Source of the DNA: Betaproteobacteria bacterium
GTDB taxonomy: Bacteria; Pseudomonadota; Gammaproteobacteria; Burkholderiales; Burkholderiaceae_C
DNA: 64,000 bases
Direction: 5' to 3'
NCBI GenBank assembly: GCA_947453725.1
Contig: CANGHH010000001.1
Span: 62,001 to 126,000, forward strand
Of the stretch, positions 56,941 to 64,000 are shown one piece after another; the first letter of the stretch is position 1, and each line of letters starts with the position of its first letter. The position numbers and the translations under genes were made by a program. Below the pieces are notes generated by a model. The model was given only the letters and a program-made list of their open reading frames with translations, ran no database searches and had not been told where the DNA came from.

Positions 56941-59403
56941 CTAGTGCGCTTGGGGGCTCAATCCGGCGAGTTGTCGGCGGGCGCGGGCGGTAGCGCGTTC
57001 GACCAGGTAGCTCGGCTCGTAGGCCTTCAGCCGGCCGGTTTCGCACAGCCGCAGCAGCATGCGCTGGGTCAGCGTGACGGTGCTGCGCTGCTGGCTGCCG
57101 TGGGTGAAGACGAAGAAGCTGCGCGCCGTGCTGACGTGCGACAGGCGCACCTTCTGCCAGGTCTGGTCCAACTGCATGCGGTAGGGGTAGCCGACCTGCA
57201 CGTGGTCGGCCAGCGCGCGGCCTTCGGTCGGCTCGGCGGCGTCGGTGTTTTCGGGCAGGCCCGGCAGGCTGGGCGCGGCCTCGGCCGCCGCCGCGGTTTC
57301 GCCGCCGACCTCGATGTCCACCGTGCCCGACCAGTCGACCGCTGATTCCGGCACCAGGCCGACGCGCCGCGCTTCATCGGCGGTCAAGGTCGGCGGCGCG
57401 GCGGCGGCCCGGTCGGCGGCGTTCGGTCGGGGTGCGGTGGCCAGTTCCGCGCGCGAGGGCGGCGGCCGCAGCAGGGCGCCGTCGATCTGCCGCGCCATCA
57501 GGTTGATCTCGAGCGTGCGGCCGCTGGTCGACTTCATCGCCTCGGCATGGCAGGGCATCAGCTGGCCGAAGAAGCTGCGGCGCTGGGCCTCGGGCCAGGC
57601 GATCAGGTTCATGCCCGCGCTGAGGTCCTGCATCAGCCTGGGCAGTTCTGCCAGGAAAGCCTTGCGGTGCTGGGCAGTGGCTTTGGGCTGCACGCTGAGG
57701 AAGAGCTCGCGGCCGACCCCGCGCAAGCGCTGTACCAGCGGGCCGGTGGGCCCGCCCTGCTCGGTGGCGCGCAGCAGCACCTGGCTCCAGACGCCGGCCA
57801 GGAATTCGCGCAGGAAGACCGGCGCGTCGAGGTCCTTCAGTTCGCCCGCCAGTCGCTCGGCGTAGAGCTCGCGCAGGCGCTGCTGGTCTTCCTTTTCCGA
57901 CAGCAGCGAGGCGGCGTCGTGCGGGCCGGACGCACCGCCGTCGGCCCCTGCGGCGGCGAAGCTTTCCAGCGAGGCCAGCTTCTGCTCGTAGATCTCGATG
58001 TGGTCGAAGTCGCCTTCGGCCACCTCCTGCACCAGCGAACGGACCTTGTTCAGGAACTGCCGGGCGCCTTCGTCGTTGAAGTCCTCGAAGGCCGAACCCA
58101 GCGACGCGATGCGGTTGATGAAGCGCCGGACCGGGTGCTTGCGTGACGAGAAGAAGGTCTTGTCGCCGAGCGCCGCGCGCAGCACGGGCAGCTGCAGCCG
58201 GGCGATCTGGCGCGCCAGTTGCGGCGGCACCTTCGGATCGGCCAGGATCTGGTCGAACATGAAGCCGATGACGTCGATCACCATGTGGTCGAGCGCGCCG
58301 CTGGCGGCCCCGCGCAGCTCGTCGCGGTGGGCCCGGATCAGGTTGCGCGGCTGCGCAGCGTGCAGGCTGGCGCCGCCTTCAGCGCTGTCGTGGTCATCGT
58401 GGCGATGATGGCGATCGTGTCCATCGGGGTGCGCGTCGTGGCCGGCGCCGCCGCCCCAGGCGCCGCCGTGGTTCAGGCGCTGGATCAGCGACATCAAGCC
58501 GGAGCCTATCGGGCCCAGCTGGTGGCCGCCGTGGCTGCCCGTGCCGCCGCCCAGGCCGCTGCGTCGCGTGCTGTAGCGGCTGTCCAGGCCGCCGCCATGG
58601 CCGGTGGCGGCGCCCGGGTGCCGCTCGTGCTCGTCGCCGCCGGGGCCGGTGGTGGCTTCGGCGTAGCCGCTGGGCGCAGCGTTGCCGCCTTCGCCGAGGC
58701 TGCGGCGCTGCGCCCGATGACGCACGGCCAGGCTTTGCGGCTCGACCCCGGCCTTGCGCAGCCCGGCCACGATGTCGCCGTAGGCCATCGGCAGCAGGCT
58801 GGCCAGCGACCGGCTGAGTTCGGCCGCCAGCACCTTGCGCACGTCATCGCGGTCCGAAACCGCCGTGATGCCGCGGATCATCGCGTGGCCGATCAGGGCG
58901 GGGCGCAGCGGGTTGCGGTCGTGCTCGCCGCCGGCGTCGCCCAGGATGGTGCTGACGTAGGCGTCGAGTTCGCGCAACTCCCACTCGCAGGTGTGGGCGA
59001 TGTCCATGCCGAAGCGTTCGGCCGAGATCTGCGCTTCCACTTCCTGGTCCTCGACCAGGCTCAGGCTGGCCCAGTTGGTGGGCGCCCCGGTGGGCGTGCT
59101 CAGGGCTGCGAATTCGCTGGCCGCGCCCGCAATGCCCGCGCCGGCGGCGGGTCGCGGCGTGATCTCGCGCAGCACGCGCTGGTCGTGGGCGTCGTTGAAG
59201 GTCAGCGCAAAGACTGCCGACTTGCGGTTCAACTCGAATTGGGCGCCCAGCAGGCCGTCGCGCTGGTAAGCGTTGTGCGCCGCCAGCGCCGCCAGGCCCA
59301 GGCTCTCGATGGTGCGCTCGGCCGCCTCGCGCGCTGCAAGCTTCAGGCGCTGGATGGCCGCCTCCAGCGGGGCGGGCAGGCGGTGGACGGGGTTGGGCTT
59401 CAT
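56941..59403 (-). CDS. DUF1631 protein with His-rich linker
   Basis: An 820-residue protein that matches the DUF1631 family, known from many proteobacteria without a defined role. It has a helical N-terminal part (about 1-200), a low-complexity linker rich in Gly and His (about 225-345, with GHDRHHRHDDHD), and a helical core with charged heptads (about 370-620). A basic/Tyr-containing C-terminal domain (about 700-815, with VGYPYRMQLDQTWQKVRL) resembles PilZ-like ends seen in the family, so cyclic-di-GMP binding is possible but not shown. No signal or membrane helix. Confidence 0.8.
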   Translation of the reverse strand: MKPNPVHRLPAPLEAAIQRLKLAAREAAERTIESLGLAALAAHNAYQRDGLLGAQFELNRKSAVFALTFNDAHDQRVLREITPRPAAGAGIAGAASEFAALSTPTGAPTNWASLSLVEDQEVEAQISAERFGMDIAHTCEWELRELDAYVSTILGDAGGEHDRNPLRPALIGHAMIRGITAVSDRDDVRKVLAAELSRSLASLLPMAYGDIVAGLRKAGVEPQSLAVRHRAQRRSLGEGGNAAPSGYAEATTGPGGDEHERHPGAATGHGGGLDSRYSTRRSGLGGGTGSHGGHQLGPIGSGLMSLIQRLNHGGAWGGGAGHDAHPDGHDRHHRHDDHDSAEGGASLHAAQPRNLIRAHRDELRGAASGALDHMVIDVIGFMFDQILADPKVPPQLARQIARLQLPVLRAALGDKTFFSSRKHPVRRFINRIASLGSAFEDFNDEGARQFLNKVRSLVQEVAEGDFDHIEIYEQKLASLESFAAAGADGGASGPHDAASLLSEKEDQQRLRELYAERLAGELKDLDAPVFLREFLAGVWSQVLLRATEQGGPTGPLVQRLRGVGRELFLSVQPKATAQHRKAFLAELPRLMQDLSAGMNLIAWPEAQRRSFFGQLMPCHAEAMKSTSGRTLEINLMARQIDGALLRPPPSRAELATAPRPNAADRAAAAPPTLTADEARRVGLVPESAVDWSGTVDIEVGGETAAAAEAAPSLPGLPENTDAAEPTEGRALADHVQVGYPYRMQLDQTWQKVRLSHVSTARSFFVFTHGSQQRSTVTLTQRMLLRLCETGRLKAYEPSYLVERATARARRQLAGLSPQAH

Positions 59404-59491
59404 GGGCGGGGGCAGGCCGCCTACAGCGGCGCCCCAGTATGCGGCAGCCCCCGCCCGGTCTTGCCGCGCAACAGCGCCGGGAAGGCCGCGC

Positions 59492-59920
59492 TTATCGGCT
59501 CAGCGCATCGCGGATCTCGCGCAGCAGCAGCACGTCCTCTGGCGTCGGCGCCGGTGGCGCGGGCGGTGCCGGCGGCGCGGCCGGCGCCTCGCGCTTCATG
59601 CGATTCATCTGCTTGACCATCAGGAAGATGATCAGCGCCAGGATCACGAAATTCAGCGCCACGGTGATGAAGTTGCCGTAGGCCAGGACCGCGCCGGCCT
59701 TTCGGGCCTCGACCAGCGTGGTGGCGGTCTGGCCGGACAGCGCGATGAAGTAGTTGCTGAAATCCAGTCCGCCAAAGATCTTGCCGACGATGGGCATGAC
59801 CAGGTCAGCGACCACCGAATCGACGATCTTGCCGAAGGCGCCGCCGATGATCACGCCGACGGCGAGGTCCATCACGTTGCCCTTGACGGCGAATTCCTTG
59901 AACTCCGAACTGAAACTCAT
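59492..59920 (-). CDS. mscL: Large-conductance mechanosensitive channel
   Basis: A 142-residue MscL, the homopentameric channel that opens at extreme membrane tension. Helix 1 includes [20 protein letters not shown] and helix 2 [20 protein letters not shown]. The cytoplasmic end has a Pro-Ala repeat ([10 protein letters not shown]) before the conserved LLREIRD helix. The divergent petA gene starts 211 bases away; the spacer 59921-60131 contains promoters of both genes. Confidence 0.96.
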   Translation of the reverse strand: MSFSSEFKEFAVKGNVMDLAVGVIIGGAFGKIVDSVVADLVMPIVGKIFGGLDFSNYFIALSGQTATTLVEARKAGAVLAYGNFITVALNFVILALIIFLMVKQMNRMKREAPAAPPAPPAPPAPTPEDVLLLREIRDALSR

Positions 59921-60084
59921 GGCGCAGGCTTTCCTGTGTTGTTGGCTGAAGGTGGCGCCTGGGGTCGGACGACCGGCAGGCGCGGGGACGGTAGTGGCAG
60001 GCCGGGGCCCGGTCAATCGGTAGGCGCCCGGGTGCCGGCCGATGGACGGGGCGGTCTCGTCCAGCCAAGTCCTGGCGCGTCGGC

Positions 60085-60120
60085 TAGAATTCGAGGCTGT
60101 CCCCAATAAACATCGAATTC
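60085..60120 (+). promoter_or_regulatory. petA leader: -10-like box and inverted repeat
   Basis: TAGAAT at 60085-60090 matches the -10 consensus at five of six bases; no good -35 is visible. It overlaps an exact inverted repeat, GAATTCGA (60087-60094) and TCGAATTC (60113-60120), with an 18-base spacer, ending 11 bases before the petA start. It could be an operator or a leader hairpin close to the ribosome-binding site. Confidence 0.45.
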
Positions 60121-60131
60121 CGAGGAACTCC

Positions 60132-60776
60132 ATGAGCGACGCCGCAGTCGAGAGCCCCGCTTCCACCCCGGGCGGCACCGCCGAAGGGTCTGTTGATTCT
60201 GGCCGCCGCACCTGGGTCGCCATCACCTGTGGCGCCGGTGTCCTGGGTGGTGCCGCGGTGGCCGTGCCCTTTGTCAGCACCTTTGCCCCTTCCGAGCGCG
60301 CACGCGCCGCCGGCGCGCCGGTTCAAGTCGACATCAGCGCCATCAAGCCCGGCGAAAAGCTGACCGTCGAATGGCGCGGCAAACCCGTCTGGATCATCCG
60401 CCGCACGCCCGAGCAGGTCGCCGCGCTGACCAAGAACGACAAGGACCTGGCCGACCCGAAGTCCGAGCGCAAGCCGGGCGAACTGACGCCGGTCTACGCC
60501 CGCAATGAAGGCCGCTCGATCAAGCCCGAGTTCTTTGTCGGCGTGGGCATCTGCTCGCACCTGGGCTGCTCGCCCAGCGAACGCTTCGCCACCGGCGCGC
60601 AGCCTTCGCTGCCCGACGACTGGAACGGCGGCTTCCTGTGCCCCTGCCACGGGTCGACCTTCGACATGGCCGGCCGCGTCTACAAGAACAAGCCCGCCCC
60701 CGACAACCTCGAAGTCCCGCCGCACATGTACGTGTCCGACGCCGTCCTCGTGATCGGCGAAGACAAGAAGGCCTGA
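60132..60776 (+). CDS. petA: Rieske iron-sulphur subunit of cytochrome bc1
   Basis: A 214-residue subunit of the ubiquinol:cytochrome c reductase. The N-terminal region has a Tat-type [11 protein letters not shown] and one membrane anchor (about 27-50). The [2Fe-2S] ligands and disulphide are in CSHLGC and CPCHGS. It moves electrons from quinol to cytochrome c1 in the membrane. It heads the petABC operon; GAGG precedes the ATG. Confidence 0.97.
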   Translation: MSDAAVESPASTPGGTAEGSVDSGRRTWVAITCGAGVLGGAAVAVPFVSTFAPSERARAAGAPVQVDISAIKPGEKLTVEWRGKPVWIIRRTPEQVAALTKNDKDLADPKSERKPGELTPVYARNEGRSIKPEFFVGVGICSHLGCSPSERFATGAQPSLPDDWNGGFLCPCHGSTFDMAGRVYKNKPAPDNLEVPPHMYVSDAVLVIGEDKKA

Positions 60777-60818
60777 GCCTTCAGTCCCCTGCAGTAAACC
60801 CTGAAGACCGAGGTCAAG

Positions 60819-62225
60819 ATGGCTGAATTCAAGGAAGCACCCGCCGGCGCTGGCGCCCTCGTGCAGACGACCACGTGGCTCGAAAACCGGTTCCCGACCG
60901 CGTTCGATGCCTACAAGGTCCACATGTCGGAGTACTACGCGCCGAAGAACTTCAATTTCTGGTACTTCTTCGGCGCTCTGGCGCTGCTGGTGCTGGTCAT
61001 CCAGATCGTCACCGGCATCTTCCTGGTGATGCACTACAAGCCCGACGCCGGCATGGCCTTCGCCTCGGTCGAGTACATCATGCGTGACGTGCCCTGGGGC
61101 TGGCTGGTGCGTTACATGCACAGCACCGGCGCCAGTGCCTTCTTCGTCGTGGTCTACCTGCACATGTTCCGCGGGCTGATCTACGGCAGCTACAAGAAGC
61201 CGCGCGAACTGGTCTGGATCTTCGGTTGCGCCATCTTCCTGGCGCTGATGGCCGAGGCCTTCATGGGCTATCTGCTGCCCTGGGGCCAGATGAGCTACTG
61301 GGGCGCCCAGGTCATCATCAACCTGTTCGCAGCCATCCCCTTCGTCGGTCCTGACCTGTCGCTGCTGATCCGTGGCGACTACGTGGTTGGCGACGCCACG
61401 TTGAACCGCTTCTTCAGTTTCCACGTCATTGCCGTGCCGCTGGTGCTGCTGGGCCTGGTGGTGGCCCACCTGCTGTCGCTGCACGACGTGGGCTCGAACA
61501 ACCCCGACGGCATCGAGATCAAGGCCAAGAAGGACCCGAAGACCGGCATCCCGCTCGACGGCATTCCTTTCCACCCCTATTACTCGGTGCACGACGTGAT
61601 GGGCGTCAGCGTCTTCCTGATGATCTTCACCGCGGTGATCTTCTTCTCGCCGGAGATGGGCGGCTACTCCCTGGAGTTCAACAACTTCATCCCCGCCGAC
61701 CCGCTGAAGACGCCGGCGCACATCGCCCCGGTCTGGTACTTCACGCCTTACTACTCGATGCTGCGTGCCGTCACCGACGACATGGTGAACGTCTTCGTCG
61801 GCTTGACGGCTGTGGCTGGCGTGCTGGCCTTCCTCAAGGGGGGCCTGAAGGGCCTCTGGAAGTTCGCACCCTTGGTCGGCGCGCTGGTGCTGGCGGTGAT
61901 GCTGAAGTCCTTCGACGCCAAGTTCTGGGGCGTGGTCGTGATGGGCGGCGCCGTGATGATCCTCTTCGGTCTGCCCTGGTTCGACCAGAGCCCGGTCAAG
62001 TCGATCCGCTACCGGCCGAGCTGGAACAAGATCCTCTACGGCGTCTTCGTCGTCGTCTTCTTCGTGCTGGGCTACCTGGGCATCCAGCCGCCGACCACGG
62101 TGGGCACCCTGATGTCGCAGGCCGGCACGCTGTTCTACTTCGGCTTCTTCCTGTTGATGCCCTGGTGGAGCCGTCTCGGTGAATTCAAGCCGGTGCCCGA
62201 CCGCGTGACCTTCCACGCCCACTGA
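60819..62225 (+). CDS. petB: Cytochrome b subunit of cytochrome bc1
   Basis: A 468-residue polytopic cytochrome b with eight or more helices. Haem ligands are His in helix 2 (MHSTGASAFFVVVYLHMFRG) and helix 4 (FSFHVIAVPLVLL, VVAHLLSLH). The quinol-oxidation-site motif reads PVWY at residues 304-307, in place of the more common PEWY. The C terminus has additional helices typical of proteobacteria. Forty-two bases separate it from petA and 23 from petC. Confidence 0.97.
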   Translation: MAEFKEAPAGAGALVQTTTWLENRFPTAFDAYKVHMSEYYAPKNFNFWYFFGALALLVLVIQIVTGIFLVMHYKPDAGMAFASVEYIMRDVPWGWLVRYMHSTGASAFFVVVYLHMFRGLIYGSYKKPRELVWIFGCAIFLALMAEAFMGYLLPWGQMSYWGAQVIINLFAAIPFVGPDLSLLIRGDYVVGDATLNRFFSFHVIAVPLVLLGLVVAHLLSLHDVGSNNPDGIEIKAKKDPKTGIPLDGIPFHPYYSVHDVMGVSVFLMIFTAVIFFSPEMGGYSLEFNNFIPADPLKTPAHIAPVWYFTPYYSMLRAVTDDMVNVFVGLTAVAGVLAFLKGGLKGLWKFAPLVGALVLAVMLKSFDAKFWGVVVMGGAVMILFGLPWFDQSPVKSIRYRPSWNKILYGVFVVVFFVLGYLGIQPPTTVGTLMSQAGTLFYFGFFLLMPWWSRLGEFKPVPDRVTFHAH

Positions 62226-62248
62226 ACGCGCACGGCGGAGTCGAAAAA

Positions 62249-63019
62249 ATGAAAAAACTGATCCTCGCCCTGCTGGCTGCGCTGACGCTGCTGGGTTCGG
62301 CGCAAGCCAACACCGAAGGCCCGGCCTGGGACAAGTTCCCGACCAAGCGGCTGACCGACATGGCCGCGCTGCAGAACGGCGCCAAGCTCTTCGTCAACTA
62401 CTGCCTGAACTGCCACAACGCAGCCTTCATGCGTTTCAACCGCCTGCGCGACATCGGTCTGAGCGAGGCGCAGATCAAGGACAAGCTGGTGTTCACGGGC
62501 GTCAAGGTTGGCGACCTGATGAAGACCGCGATGGACCCGAAGGACGCCAAGGACTGGTTCGGTGGCGTGCCGCCCGACCTGACGCTGATCACGCGTTCAC
62601 GCGCCGACGGCGCCAAGGGCAGCGGCGCCGACTACGTCTACACCTACCTGCGCAGCTACTACCGCGACGAGACCAAGGCCACCGGCTGGAACAACACCGC
62701 TTTCCCCAACGTGGGCATGCCGAACGTGCTGTGGGAACTGCAGGGCCAGCAGCGTGCGGTCTACGAAGAAGAGAAGGACCACCACGACCCGAGCAAGGTG
62801 GTGCACGTCTTCAAGGGTTTCGAGCCGATCACCGCGGGCACGCAGACGCAGGCCCAGTACAACGATTCGGTGGCCGATCTGGTGGCCTTCCTGCAATGGA
62901 TGGGCGAGCCCGAGCAGAACAACCGCGTGCGGCTGGGTGTCTGGGTGCTGTTGTTCCTGGCCGTTTTCACGGTGATCGCCTGGCGCCTGAACGCTGCGTT
63001 CTGGAAAGACATCAAGTAG
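62249..63019 (+). CDS. petC: Cytochrome c1 subunit of cytochrome bc1
   Basis: A 256-residue cytochrome c1 with a signal peptide (cleaved near AQA, residue 20), haem site CLNCH (52-56), a periplasmic domain, and a C-terminal anchor (about 231-248). The axial Met is probably that in NVGMPNVLW. It receives electrons from the Rieske protein. A terminator follows at 63064. Confidence 0.97.
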   Translation: MKKLILALLAALTLLGSAQANTEGPAWDKFPTKRLTDMAALQNGAKLFVNYCLNCHNAAFMRFNRLRDIGLSEAQIKDKLVFTGVKVGDLMKTAMDPKDAKDWFGGVPPDLTLITRSRADGAKGSGADYVYTYLRSYYRDETKATGWNNTAFPNVGMPNVLWELQGQQRAVYEEEKDHHDPSKVVHVFKGFEPITAGTQTQAQYNDSVADLVAFLQWMGEPEQNNRVRLGVWVLLFLAVFTVIAWRLNAAFWKDIK

Positions 63020-63063
63020 TTCGAAGTCGGGACTTGGCCGCCAGGCCGAGCCTGCCGCGCAGT

Positions 63064-63111
63064 GGGGCGCCTTCAGTCGCGACTGAGGCGTCCCCTGCGT
63101 TTTGTGTTTTT
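63064..63111 (+). terminator. Rho-independent terminator of petABC
   Basis: GGGGCGCCTTCAGTCG (63064-63079) pairs with CGACTGAGGCGTCCCC (63080-63095) apart from single bulges, and TTTTGTGTTTTT follows at 63100-63111. It lies 45 bases after petC and 36 before sspA. A part of transcripts may still read into sspA, since no good separate promoter is obvious. Confidence 0.85.
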
Positions 63112-63146
63112 GAAGTGCTGAGAAGCTGAACAGAAAGGCCCACGCC

Positions 63147-63758
63147 ATGATGGTGCTGTATTCCGGAACGACCTGCCCCTATTCGCACCGCTGCCGCTTT
63201 GTACTGTTCGAGAAGGGCATGGATTTCGAGATCCGCGACGTGGATATCTTCGCCAAGCCCGAAGACATCGCGCTGATGAACCCGTACAACGAGGTGCCCA
63301 TCCTCGTCGAACGCGACCTCATCCTGTACGAGTCGCACATCATCAACGAGTACATCGACGAGCGCTTCCCGCACCCGCAGTTGATGCCCGGTGACCCGGT
63401 GGCACGCGCCCGCGTGCGCCTGTTCCTGTTCAACTTCGAGAAGGAGCTGTTCAGCAACGTCAACCTGCTCGAAGGCCGTGGCGTCAAGGCCACCGAGAAG
63501 CAGCTGGAAAAGGCGCGTGACCAGATCCGCGACCGCCTGACGCAGCTGGCGCCGATCTTCCTGAAGAACAAGTACATGCTGGGCGACGACTTCAGCATGC
63601 TGGACGTGGCCATCGCGCCGCTGCTGTGGCGCCTGGATTACTACGGCATCGACCTCAGCAAGAACGCCGTGCCGCTGCTGAAGTACGCCGAACGCATCTT
63701 CTCGCGTCCGGCCTACATCGAGGCGCTGACGCCGTCCGAGAAGGTCATGCGCAAGTAA
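63147..63758 (+). CDS. sspA: Stringent starvation protein A
   Basis: A 203-residue SspA, a glutathione-transferase-fold protein that binds RNA polymerase and alters promoter choice under stress. The N-terminal thioredoxin-like part starts with VLYSGTTCPYSHRCRFVL, then NPYNEVPILVERDL and ESHIINEYIDERFPHP, the hallmark of SspA. The start has two ATG codons in a row; the first is used. sspB follows 16 bases later. Confidence 0.96.
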   Translation: MMVLYSGTTCPYSHRCRFVLFEKGMDFEIRDVDIFAKPEDIALMNPYNEVPILVERDLILYESHIINEYIDERFPHPQLMPGDPVARARVRLFLFNFEKELFSNVNLLEGRGVKATEKQLEKARDQIRDRLTQLAPIFLKNKYMLGDDFSMLDVAIAPLLWRLDYYGIDLSKNAVPLLKYAERIFSRPAYIEALTPSEKVMRK

Positions 63759-63774
63759 GCACGGCGAGCAACCC

Positions 63775-64000
63775 ATGGTTGAGTCACTCGATGGCCAAGG
63801 CACGTCCACCCGCCCGTACCTGTTGCGGGCGCTGCACGACTGGTGTTCCGACAACGGCTACACGCCCTACATCGCGGTCCACGTGGGCCCCGGCGTGCAG
63901 GTGCCGATGGAGTACGTGAAGAACAACGAGATCGTGCTCAACGTCGGCTTCGATGCGACTTCGGGGCTGCAGCTGGGCAACGAGTACGTCGAGTTCAAGG
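63775..64000 (+). CDS. sspB: ClpXP adaptor SspB (partial, 3' end outside window)
   Basis: The first 75 residues of SspB, cut by the window end. SspB delivers ssrA-tagged and other substrates to ClpXP. The core STRPYLLRALHDWCSDNGYT and PYIAVHVGPGVQVPMEYV are clear family signatures. About ten residues precede the usual start of the family core; ATG 63775 is the only good start. Its position after sspA is the standard one. Confidence 0.93.
   Translation, partial: MVESLDGQGTSTRPYLLRALHDWCSDNGYTPYIAVHVGPGVQVPMEYVKNNEIVLNVGFDATSGLQLGNEYVEFK

Overview
The window is about 70 percent G+C chromosome from a betaproteobacterium, most likely a Burkholderiales member of the Rubrivivax/Leptothrix/Comamonas type. 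The reasons are the gene content and order: a complete division and cell wall (dcw) cluster, petABC followed by sspA and sspB, and comamonad-like variants in MurG and FtsZ. I see no rRNA, tRNA, CRISPR array, insertion sequence or prophage.

Layout. (1) 21-1650, minus strand: a small operon of a DUF2177 membrane protein, a transglutaminase-like protein and a two-helix membrane protein. (2) 1925-19249, plus strand: mraZ-rsmH-ftsL-ftsI-murE-murF-mraY-murD-ftsW-murG-murC-ddlB-ftsQ-ftsA-ftsZ. Most of these genes overlap or nearly touch, and four GTG-cored repeats at 10 bp pitch just before mraZ look like a MraZ operator. These genes make the peptidoglycan precursor and build the division machine. 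(3) 19348-34037, plus strand: a tight ten-gene run with two Tat-signal TldD-type metalloprotease homologues, three PmbA/TldE-type partners, a DUF4159 protein, a MoxR AAA+ ATPase, a DUF58 protein, a BatA-like membrane protein, and two large membrane-anchored proteins. It looks like one operon and is the best candidate for an undescribed system. (4) 34054-40374: a COQ8-type ABC1 kinase, two tiny conserved proteins, a chemoreceptor that has lost internal segments, and a TonB-dependent receptor with a clear terminator and a LacI-like operator candidate. (5) 40375-45396: an exported M28 peptidase, a Tat-exported amidase, and a sorbosone-dehydrogenase-like protein coupled to a dihaem cytochrome c. 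(6) 45489-52747: an NMT1-type ABC importer, a TRZ/ATZ amidohydrolase, a Rieske oxygenase and ethanolamine ammonia-lyase EutBC, tightly packed as a catabolic operon that runs by a 4 bp overlap into lpxC. (7) 52744-64000: housekeeping genes lpxC, a DegS-like protease, a NIF3 protein, pdxA, a DUF1631 protein, mscL, petABC, sspA and the start of sspB.

In E. coli and many proteobacteria lpxC follows ftsZ closely. Here about 33 kb of accessory genes lie between them. The accessory genes have the same base composition and codon style as the core, so nothing points to very recent foreign DNA. All functional calls come from reading the translated sequence; no database search was possible.
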